Assembly (NCBI GenBank): GCA_027328825.1
Contig: DAHWTK010000010.1
Location: forward strand, 13,581-26,417
Direction of reading: 5' to 3'
Length of the DNA: 12,837 bases
Source: Nitrospirota bacterium
GTDB taxonomy: Bacteria > Nitrospirota > JACRHJ01
Position 1 is the stretch's first letter, and the number at the start of each line of letters is the position of its first letter. Shown in pieces: positions 6,404 to 12,349 of the stretch. A model generated the notes under the pieces. It was not told the DNA's origin. It saw nothing but the letters and a program-made list of their open reading frames with translations, and made no database searches. The position numbers and the translations under genes were made by a program.

Positions 6404-7324
6404 ATGAAAAAAATTCTGATATTTCTGCCGCTTGTCCTGCTGGTTTTCGCATATGGCTGCGCCACGAGCTCTGACATCAACAGGGTGGAACAGCAATCCG
6501 CCACCAACAACGCGCAGTTGAGGGAGATAGGCGGCAGCATAGACGACATCAACTATTCCCTCAAGGCGGAAAACAGGCGCAGCAAGGAACTGGTTGGGAT
6601 GATGAAGTCGTTCTCGCAGGTGAACGAAAACCTGAAATCCATAAACGATCAGATGGGCACAATCCTTAAAAACCAGGCCGACCTTGAGAGCCACGCATTC
6701 TCTTCCGGCTCGAAAAGGGGAATCTCGGAGGGGCAGATTGACGAGCTCCGGCACGAGATTTCAGACGTAAACGCCAAAATGGACGCAATGAAGGCCCTTC
6801 TGATGCAGAAGTTCAGCGAAATACAGCAGGCCCAGGCGCAGGGCAAGGGCGGCGCGGCAGGCCAGGCATTCGGAGGCGCCACAAGCGGCGGCGCAGGCCA
6901 GGTATTCGGGGGCGCGACAAGCGGCGCCGCAGGGCAGGGCAGCGCAGAGACGCTTCCGGACCCCAACCAGATGTACCACCAGGCGTATCTGGATTACACC
7001 AACGGAAACTACGACATCGCGGTGGGCGAGTTCAGGGAATACCTGAAGGACTTCCCCGATGCGGCATACGCCGGTAACGCCCAGTTCTGGATAGGCGAAT
7101 CGCTCTATTCCATGAAAAAATATTCCGAGGCCCTGCCGGAGTTCGACAAGGTCATAAAAAACTACCCTCAGAGCATGAAAGTGCCGGACGCGATGGTGAA
7201 AAAAGGGTATACCCTCGACGCCCTGAACCGGCATGGCGAGGCGGAAAAAGTGTATGCCGAGGTAGTAAAACAGTTCCCGGATTCCGATGCGGCGAAGCTT
7301 GCGGAGGAGCGTCTGAAGAAGTAA
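6404..7324 (+). CDS. cpoB: Tol-Pal system protein CpoB/YbgF, lipoprotein form
   Basis: A 306-residue envelope protein of the YbgF/CpoB family, which links Tol-Pal to peptidoglycan synthesis in E. coli. ATG 6404 is chosen: AAAGAGGT (6387-6394) lies nine bases upstream and it starts a proper signal (MKKILIFLPL), whereas the longer GTG at 6365 falls within the hairpin. The signal ends in the lipobox-like AYGC (Cys19), so this is probably a lipoprotein; E. coli CpoB is a soluble periplasmic protein. Residues of about 22-145 are Gln/Asn/Lys/Glu-rich with coiled-coil character, as in the trimerisation region. A Gly/Ala linker with two 12-residue repeats (153-176) follows. Residues 186-306 hold TPR-like helices (YLDYTNGNYDIAVGEF, SLYSMKKYSEALPEF, AEVVKQFPDS). 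It closes the tol module. Confidence 0.93.
   Translation: MKKILIFLPLVLLVFAYGCATSSDINRVEQQSATNNAQLREIGGSIDDINYSLKAENRRSKELVGMMKSFSQVNENLKSINDQMGTILKNQADLESHAFSSGSKRGISEGQIDELRHEISDVNAKMDAMKALLMQKFSEIQQAQAQGKGGAAGQAFGGATSGGAGQVFGGATSGAAGQGSAETLPDPNQMYHQAYLDYTNGNYDIAVGEFREYLKDFPDAAYAGNAQFWIGESLYSMKKYSEALPEFDKVIKNYPQSMKVPDAMVKKGYTLDALNRHGEAEKVYAEVVKQFPDSDAAKLAEERLKK
6860..6931 (+). repeat. Two 36-base in-frame tandem repeats in cpoB
   Basis: Copy one is 6860-6895 and copy two 6896-6931. They encode GQAFGGATSGGA and GQVFGGATSGAA, followed by a partial third start (GQG). Differences are mostly at third codon positions. The repeats form a flexible linker between the coiled coil and the TPR domain, and could vary in number by slippage. 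Confidence 0.85.
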
Positions 7325-7484
7325 CGGATTTTTAATGGAAAATAGGCGCGTTTCTGGTAAAATATTAACAGGAACAGCGTTTAATTAGGTGTAGTTCTGC
7401 GACATAGGCTGTCATTCGAGTCTAAGCGAAGAATGGACAGTCTATCGTGATGACACATTTAACGTTCTGGAGGTAGTCGCTACA
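7325..7484 (+). promoter_or_regulatory. Intergenic region with extended -10 element upstream of htpX
   Basis: This 160-base gap contains no convincing gene. TGGTAAAAT (7355-7363) is an extended -10 (TG, one base, TAAAAT with five of six consensus matches); no good -35 sits 16-18 bases upstream. A palindrome lies downstream at 7406-7443, inside the predicted leader. TGGAGGT (7468-7474) is the htpX ribosome site. I take this as the likely start of the htpX-to-ftsY transcript. Confidence 0.45.
7406..7443. repeat. Imperfect palindrome resembling a dispersed intergenic repeat
   Basis: AGGCTGTC-ATTC (7406-7417) pairs with GAAT-G-GACAGTCT (7431-7443): a 12-bp stem with one G-T pair, one bulged G (7435) and a 13-base loop. 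The core GTCATTC...AGCGAAGAAT looks like a degenerate copy of the GTCATTC(TG)AGCG...CGAAGAATC family of short palindromes that I recall from intergenic regions of many environmental bacteria. The resemblance is from memory; the stem itself is visible. Confidence 0.55.
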
Positions 7485-8318
7485 ATGTACAGGGTTCGCA
7501 CTGCAATACTGATGGCGGCGCTGACGGTTCTTATAATACTTGTCGGACAGGCCGTAGGCGGCGAAAGGGGTATGTTCGGGTTCTTCATTTTTGCACTGAT
7601 TATGAATTTCTTCAGCTACTGGTTCTCCGATAAAATCGTCCTTATGATGTATCACGCGCAGCCGGTTACGGAAACGGAAGCGCCGGAGCTATATTCCGTG
7701 GTGCGCGGCCTCGTTCAGAAGGCAGGGATGCCTATGCCGAAGGTATACATAATACCCGACGACTCTCCGAACGCCTTTGCTACCGGAAGGAACCCAAACC
7801 ATGCCGCCGTCGCCGCCACGGAAGGGATACTGAGGCTCCTCACGAGGCAGGAACTTGAAGGCGTCATGGGGCACGAACTCTCCCATGTGCGCCACAGGGA
7901 TATACTCGTCAGCACTATCGCATCGGTCCTTGCGGCGGCGATTACCATGCTGTCCCGTTTCGCGCTTTTCTTCGGCGGCGGGCGCGACGACAGGGACGGA
8001 AATCCATTTGCCGCCATAGCCATGATGATATTCGCGCCGATAGCCGCGATGCTCATACAACTCGCCATCTCGCGTTCGAGGGAGTATATGGCGGACGAAG
8101 GCGGGGCGCAGTTGTCCGGTAATCCCCTTTACCTGGCGAGCGCCCTTCGTAAGCTGGAAATGGGGACGGAGCGAATACCTATGGCCGCGAACCCGGCCAC
8201 GGCCAACATGTTCATAGTGAACCCGTTCTCGGCGCGGGGGTTTGTGCGGCTTTTCTCGACCCATCCGCCGATCGAGGAGCGGATAGAGCGTCTCGAAGCG
8301 ATGGCGCGGGGCCGATAG
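7485..8318 (+). CDS. htpX: Membrane zinc metalloprotease HtpX
   Basis: A 277-residue M48-family inner-membrane protease that cleaves misfolded membrane proteins alongside FtsH. Transmembrane segments are visible at about 6-24, 30-47, 142-163 and 176-195. The zinc site is HELSH (130-134: His130, Glu131, His134), with the third ligand Glu200 in SRSREYMAD (196-204), the expected position. The substrate-side segment SPNAFATGRNP (94-104) and the C-terminal FSTHPPIEERIERL are family hallmarks. The ATG has TGGAGGT ten bases upstream. Its length is close to that of other short HtpX proteins. phoH follows after seven bases, so it appears to lead the cluster. In E. coli htpX is a CpxR target; no such site can be recognised here. 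Confidence 0.96.
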   Translation: MYRVRTAILMAALTVLIILVGQAVGGERGMFGFFIFALIMNFFSYWFSDKIVLMMYHAQPVTETEAPELYSVVRGLVQKAGMPMPKVYIIPDDSPNAFATGRNPNHAAVAATEGILRLLTRQELEGVMGHELSHVRHRDILVSTIASVLAAAITMLSRFALFFGGGRDDRDGNPFAAIAMMIFAPIAAMLIQLAISRSREYMADEGGAQLSGNPLYLASALRKLEMGTERIPMAANPATANMFIVNPFSARGFVRLFSTHPPIEERIERLEAMARGR

Positions 8319-8325
8319 GGAGAGG

Positions 8326-9297
8326 GTGAGCGTTACGAAGCGTGAACTTTTAATCGAACCGGACGAGGACTTGAAGGCCCTCTACGGAGAGTTCGACAAG
8401 AACCTGCGGTATATAGAAGACACCTCCGGCGTGGACATACGGGCGCGCGGCAACAAGCTTTCCATTGAAGGCGAGGAGCCGGCGGTCCTGACCGCCGAAA
8501 AGGTTATAAAGGACCTGGCTGGGTTGGTCGGCAACGGATATACGCTAAGGCTGGAGGATGTGAAGCTGGCGATGCGCGCCCAGGAGGCGGGCGGCGGCGT
8601 GGACATCCGGGATATTTTCGCCGACACCGTGCTCATCGGCCACAACAAAAAACACATCAGCCCGAAGACCGAAAACCAGCGGGCATATGTTGAGGCCATC
8701 AGCACGCACGACATCGTCTTCGGCATTGGCCCCGCCGGCACGGGAAAGACCTATCTTGCTATGGCGGCGGCGGTCGCCGCACTGACCAAAAAGGAGGTAA
8801 ACCGGATAATACTCGCCCGTCCGGCGGTGGAGGCCGGCGAGAGGCTCGGTTTCCTTCCGGGAGACCTCTACGAGAAAGTGCATCCATACCTGAGGCCGCT
8901 CTACGACGCGCTTTACGATATGATGGACCCGGAAAAGGCGGCGCGCCTAATGGAGCGCGGGACGATAGAAGTAGCGCCTCTCGCGTTCATGCGCGGGCGG
9001 ACGCTGAACGACTCTTTCATAATTCTCGATGAGGCGCAGAACACCACCTCCGAGCAGATGAAGATGTTCCTGACAAGGATGGGTTTCGGCTCTAAAGCGG
9101 TCATTACGGGGGACATAACCCAGGTGGACCTGCCCGCGGAAAAAGGCTCCGGCCTTATAGAAGTGATGAAGATACTCGATATGGTAAATGGTATAAGTTT
9201 CGTGAGGTTCTCGGAAAAAGACGTTGTCCGGCACAGGCTTGTCCAGCAGATAGTCAAGGCATACCAAAGATACGAGGAGAAAAATGGCCGCCCTTAA
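8326..9297 (+). CDS. phoH: PhoH-family ATPase
   Basis: A 323-residue cytoplasmic PhoH-type P-loop ATPase. An N-terminal region with a KH-like strand-helix pattern (about 25-85, with GVDIRARGNKLSIEGE) precedes the ATPase core. Walker A is GPAGTGKT (135-142) and Walker B FIILDEAQN (231-239); ARPAVEAGERLGFLPGD (164-180) and VITGDITQVDLP (259-270) are typical. The start is GTG 8326, seven bases after htpX, with GGGAG only three bases before it; no better in-frame start exists upstream of the conserved part. Bacterial PhoH proteins are usually next to ybeY, as here, and are thought to act in RNA metabolism; phosphate-starvation control is known only in some species. It overlaps the next gene by 14 bases. 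Confidence 0.95.
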   Translation: MSVTKRELLIEPDEDLKALYGEFDKNLRYIEDTSGVDIRARGNKLSIEGEEPAVLTAEKVIKDLAGLVGNGYTLRLEDVKLAMRAQEAGGGVDIRDIFADTVLIGHNKKHISPKTENQRAYVEAISTHDIVFGIGPAGTGKTYLAMAAAVAALTKKEVNRIILARPAVEAGERLGFLPGDLYEKVHPYLRPLYDALYDMMDPEKAARLMERGTIEVAPLAFMRGRTLNDSFIILDEAQNTTSEQMKMFLTRMGFGSKAVITGDITQVDLPAEKGSGLIEVMKILDMVNGISFVRFSEKDVVRHRLVQQIVKAYQRYEEKNGRP

Positions 9298-10930
9298 GGG
9301 GGAGCGCGCAAGGGTAGGCGTAACTCTTCACAAACAGGAAGCCAGGCCCCTTTCAATCCAGAAAGCGAACCGCCCGGCGGAAAAGCGCCTTCACTCCGAG
9401 AGAATCAAGAAGGCGGCGATGGGGGGTGTGCTTGTCCTTATCCTCTCGTTCCTCCTGGTCAATTATTCCGAATTGTCCAAAATGTCGCCCTTCGACAGTT
9501 TCCAGACCTTCGTCGGGCTTCTCATGGTCGTATCCCTTCCGATATACGTCCTGTACCGGGACATGCGTCGCTACAAAAGGACCATTACCCAGGACATTCA
9601 CAAGCTTGCGCTTGTATGCGTCATATTAATCGGCGCAGTGGCCATAAGCCGGGCGTCGGCTGAGGTCTTTACCACCTTCACGGCGAACATCCCCGGCGTG
9701 GGCAGGCGCGCGGGTTTCTATGCCGTCCCGATTTCCACAGCCGCAATGCTCGCCACGCTCCTCTTCGACATTCACCTCGGAATTGTGATGTCCATAGTCA
9801 TGAGCATATTCGGCGGGCTCCTGATAGGGCATCAGATGATGTTCGGTTTTTATACTTTTATCGGGAGCGTTATAGCCAGTTTCTCTCTTGTACGCTGCAC
9901 GCGCCGCTCCGCGCTTTTAAACGCCGGGCTTTTCGTTGCGCTTGCAAACATTGCATCTGTGATTTGTCTCGACCTCTACCAGCACGTGCTCTTCACCCAT
10001 GCGGCCCTGTACGATATTGTCGCCGGGATAACGAGCGGATTCTTTTCGGCGATACTGATCTCCGGAATACTGCCGCTCCTTGAGTCCACTTTCAAGATGG
10101 TGACGGACATCAGCCTACTCGAATACAGCGACTTGAACCGCCCGCTCTTGAAGCAGCTCATGGTCGCCGCGCCGGGGACATACCATCACAGCGTCATCAT
10201 CGGGAGCCTGGCAGAGGCGGCGGCGGAATCAGTAGGAGAGAACCCGCTTCTTGCCCGCGTGGCGTCGTATTACCACGACATAGGGAAGATTAAAAAACCT
10301 GAATACTTTGTCGAGAACCAGGCGAAGGGAGAGAACCGGCACGACAGGCTGACGCCGTCCATGAGCAGCCTTATTATCTCCTCCCACGTAAAAGACGGCT
10401 ACGAGCTGGCGAAGGAACACAAGCTCCCGCCGCAGATTTCGGATATAATACAGCAGCACCACGGCAACGCCCTGATGACGTATTTTTACGAGAAGGCGAG
10501 AAGCGCCGAGGGCGGCTCCGTGAGCGAAGACGACTACCGCTATCCCGGCCCGCGTCCGCAGACGAAGATTGCGGCCATCGTCATGCTGGCCGACGCGGTG
10601 GAGGCGGCGTCGAGGGTGTTGGAAGAGCCTTCGCCTGACAGGATTTCGGCGCTTGTGGACAAGATAATCGGACGGTTCTTCGTGGACGGACAGCTCACGG
10701 AGTGTGACCTTACACTCAAGGACCTTACCGCCATAACGAGGAGCTTCAACCAGCTCCTCTCCGGGATATACCACCACAGGGTGGATTACCCCGGCCTTGG
10801 CATTCCGTCCGGAGGGAGGAAAATTTCTGGTCAGAACGGCAAACTCGCAGAGGAAAGTAAAGGTGCCGGTTGGGATGCTCCGGCAGGCGGCCATGATGGC
10901 GCTGTCGTCCCTGGGATGCGCGGACGCTGA
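9284..10930 (+). CDS. 7TM-HD family phosphohydrolase, PgpH-like, without the extracytoplasmic domain
   Basis: A 548-residue membrane HD-domain protein. PgpH relatives hydrolyse cyclic di-AMP. A basic cytoplasmic tail (1-45) is followed by hydrophobic segments at about 46-61, 75-91, 106-123, 146-163, 165-182, 186-203, 210-229 and 243-266. The HD domain follows: APGTYHHSVIIGSLAEAAA (296-314), SYYHDIGKIKKPEYF (328-342; His331-Asp332), IIQQHHG (388-394) and MLADAVEAASR (434-444). It ends in the family-typical GIYHHRVDYPG (494-504). Full-length homologues are usually about 700-800 residues because a large 7TMR-HDED domain sits after the first helix; here only a 13-residue loop separates helices one and two. 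The frame continues about 44 residues past the usual end in Gly-rich sequence that overlaps ybeY. ATG 9284 has GAGGAG (9274-9279) before it. Confidence 0.9.
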   Translation: MAALKGERARVGVTLHKQEARPLSIQKANRPAEKRLHSERIKKAAMGGVLVLILSFLLVNYSELSKMSPFDSFQTFVGLLMVVSLPIYVLYRDMRRYKRTITQDIHKLALVCVILIGAVAISRASAEVFTTFTANIPGVGRRAGFYAVPISTAAMLATLLFDIHLGIVMSIVMSIFGGLLIGHQMMFGFYTFIGSVIASFSLVRCTRRSALLNAGLFVALANIASVICLDLYQHVLFTHAALYDIVAGITSGFFSAILISGILPLLESTFKMVTDISLLEYSDLNRPLLKQLMVAAPGTYHHSVIIGSLAEAAAESVGENPLLARVASYYHDIGKIKKPEYFVENQAKGENRHDRLTPSMSSLIISSHVKDGYELAKEHKLPPQISDIIQQHHGNALMTYFYEKARSAEGGSVSEDDYRYPGPRPQTKIAAIVMLADAVEAASRVLEEPSPDRISALVDKIIGRFFVDGQLTECDLTLKDLTAITRSFNQLLSGIYHHRVDYPGLGIPSGGRKISGQNGKLAEESKGAGWDAPAGGHDGAVVPGMRGR

Positions 10931-11285
10931 GCTTTCCATACTCATCACAGGCGACATGAAAATGCGCCGCCTGAACCGGCAGTGGCGCGGCATCGACAGG
11001 ACGACGGACGTCCTGTCTTTTGCCATGCTGGAGGGCGACGCGCCTGCCCGCATAAAAGGCGCGCCGCTTGTCCTTGGAGATATAGTCATCTCCGCGCCGA
11101 AGGCGCTTGCCCAAGCCCTGGAGGCCGGACATTCCCTTGAGGAAGAACTGCTATTCCTTCTCGTTCATGGTATCCTGCACATCTTTGGCTACGACCACGA
11201 AATGGGCGGGAGAGAGAAACAGAGAATGGAAAGAAAGCAGAAGGAGCTTTTAAGATCGATAATGGAAAAGAAAAAGCAAAGCTGA
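10797..11285 (+). CDS. ybeY: Endoribonuclease YbeY (rRNA maturation)
   Basis: YbeY is a zinc-dependent endoribonuclease for 16S rRNA 3'-end maturation and ribosome quality control. The metal motif HGILHIFGYDH (124-134: His124, His128, His134) is intact. The RNA-side segment LNRQWRGIDRTTDVLSF (59-75) and LGDIVISAP (93-101) are family hallmarks. The start is uncertain: TTG 10797 is the first conventional in-frame codon but has no ribosome site. CTG 10827 has GGAGGGAGG (10811-10819) seven bases upstream and would begin at the first expected beta strand (LVRTANSQ). GTG 10863 would remove that strand. Every option overlaps the end of the HD gene (to 10930). The neighbouring phoH gene is its usual partner. 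The enzyme identity is firm; the start is not. Confidence 0.93.
   Translation: MAFRPEGGKFLVRTANSQRKVKVPVGMLRQAAMMALSSLGCADAELSILITGDMKMRRLNRQWRGIDRTTDVLSFAMLEGDAPARIKGAPLVLGDIVISAPKALAQALEAGHSLEEELLFLLVHGILHIFGYDHEMGGREKQRMERKQKELLRSIMEKKKQS
10811..10819 (+). promoter_or_regulatory. Ribosome binding site placed before a CTG codon of ybeY
   Basis: GGAGGGAGG is a strong Shine-Dalgarno match inside the HD gene. It lies downstream of TTG 10797, so it cannot serve that start, and seven bases (AAAATTT) before CTG 10827 in the ybeY frame. No ATG, GTG or TTG in that frame occurs at a suitable distance. This suggests CTG initiation of ybeY. Confidence 0.5.
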
Positions 11286-11980
11286 AACCCCAGAGCTGGT
11301 ATCAGAGCGCGAACCTGGCCATAGAGGGCGTGCTTTACGCGACCAGGACGCAAAGGCACATGCGGCTTCATTTCATGGCCGCCGCGCTCGTTATCATGCT
11401 GGGGCTTTTTTTCGGCCTCGACAGGGCATCCTTCATCGCGCTTTCCCTGGCCGTGGTGATTGTCCTGGTGGCCGAGGTCATAAACACGGCGATAGAGGCC
11501 ATGGTTGACCTCGTCTCCGAGGAGGTGCATCCGGCGGCAAAGGCGGCCAAGGATACCGCCGCGGGGGCGGTCTTCATAGCTTCGTTCGGCGCGCTTATCA
11601 TAGGCTTTCTCATCCTCTACCCGCACGTGGCCCAGGTTGTAAAGGCCGGGGTGACGGAGACAAAGATTGCCGGCGATAACGTGGCCTTCATGGCGCTCAT
11701 CGTCGTGGTCATAACCGTAATAATGGCCAAGACGTATATCGGGCGCGGCTCTCCGCTCATGGGCGGGATGCCCAGCGGCCATGCGGCGGCGGCATCGTCG
11801 ATATTCGTCATAACGCTTTTCCTGACGGCGAACGCCCTGGTCTCCGGCCTCGTGCTGATGCTGGCGGCGATGGTTTCCCACAGCCGCATCGCGCTCGGCA
11901 TACACAAGCCCAAGGAAGTCATCCTGGGCGCGATTCTTGGAGGACTTGTAACGCTTTTCATATTTCTGCTGTTTGTGTGA
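11282..11980 (+). CDS. Diacylglycerol/undecaprenol kinase (DgkA) fused to PAP2 phosphatase
   Basis: A two-domain membrane protein. The first half is DgkA-type lipid kinase: ATRTQRHMRLHF, then AEVINTAIEAMVDLVS and HPAAKAAKDTAAGAV, with the family's catalytic Glu/Asn/Lys-Asp residues. The second half is PAP2-like phosphatase: GMPSGHAAAA with the PSGH motif and SRIALGIHKPKE with its catalytic His. The acidic residue after the His is Glu rather than the usual Asp, and the first PAP2 motif (K-x6-RP) is reduced to KTYIGRGSP. About six hydrophobic segments are present. The first conventional start is GTG 11330, but recognisable domain sequence (WYQSANLAIEG) begins upstream. I therefore place the start tentatively at CTG 11282, which overlaps the ybeY stop as CTGA. 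Related proteins phosphorylate diacylglycerol or undecaprenol; the substrate here is not shown. Confidence 0.82.
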   Translation: MKPQSWYQSANLAIEGVLYATRTQRHMRLHFMAAALVIMLGLFFGLDRASFIALSLAVVIVLVAEVINTAIEAMVDLVSEEVHPAAKAAKDTAAGAVFIASFGALIIGFLILYPHVAQVVKAGVTETKIAGDNVAFMALIVVVITVIMAKTYIGRGSPLMGGMPSGHAAAASSIFVITLFLTANALVSGLVLMLAAMVSHSRIALGIHKPKEVILGAILGGLVTLFIFLLFV

Positions 11981-11989
11981 GGAGATTAT

Positions 11990-12337
11990 ATGCGAGCGCT
12001 GATGAGTGTTATCGTGATCATTGCCGTTTGTCTTTTTGTTTTCAGCGCCGCCTTTGCCGACGACACAGGACAATGCATAACCGGGAAGTGTCACGCCGGG
12101 ATGCTCGACAAGAAATACGTTCACGGCCCGGTTGCGGTGGAGGAATGCGGAGATTGCCACAAAGCGGCGGGCGGCGGCGGGCACAAGTTCGTCCTGACGG
12201 CAGAGCCCCCGCAGCTATGCACCATGTGCCACGACGAAAAGCAGATGATAAGCCGCCCTTCGTGCCGGTGTCACGACCCGCACGGCTCGAACAACAGGCA
12301 TCTGCTCCTGGACGGCGTCGGCAAGATATGCAGGTAA
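11990..12337 (+). CDS. Small secreted multihaem c-type cytochrome
   Basis: A 115-residue exported protein. Residues 1-23 form a signal peptide (cleavage near AFA-DD). Four haem-type motifs follow: CITGKCH (29-35, a CX4CH form), CGDCH (53-57), CTMCH (77-81) and CRCH (92-95, only one residue between the cysteines). Candidate distal ligands are His45, His65, His98 and His104. The segment CHDPHGSNNRHLLL resembles doubled-CXXCH domains, which normally go on to another CxxCH. This protein stops at KICR, one cysteine into that pattern, so it may have lost its end. At least two and perhaps four haems would be bound in the periplasm. TGAGGAGA (11978-11985) is the ribosome site. It lies nine bases after dgkA and 12 before ftsY. 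Its electron partner is unknown. Confidence 0.85.
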   Translation: MRALMSVIVIIAVCLFVFSAAFADDTGQCITGKCHAGMLDKKYVHGPVAVEECGDCHKAAGGGGHKFVLTAEPPQLCTMCHDEKQMISRPSCRCHDPHGSNNRHLLLDGVGKICR

Positions 12338-12349
12338 GGGAGGGTAATT

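Noticed and set aside
5278..6552. A 424-residue open frame on the minus strand across tolB, pal and cpoB
   Set aside because: It runs antisense to three well-identified genes, has Arg/Leu/Gly-rich sequence with no domain that I recognise, and is a by-product of GC-rich codon bias.
6860..6931. Tandem repeats as a CRISPR-like or mobile element
   Set aside because: There are only two adjacent copies without spacers, they stay in frame within cpoB and they encode a Gly/Ala linker.
11189..12184. A 331-residue minus-strand frame opposite dgkA and the cytochrome gene
   Set aside because: Its His/Arg/Gly-rich composition is the complement of hydrophobic membrane codons; no ribosome site or family resemblance was seen.
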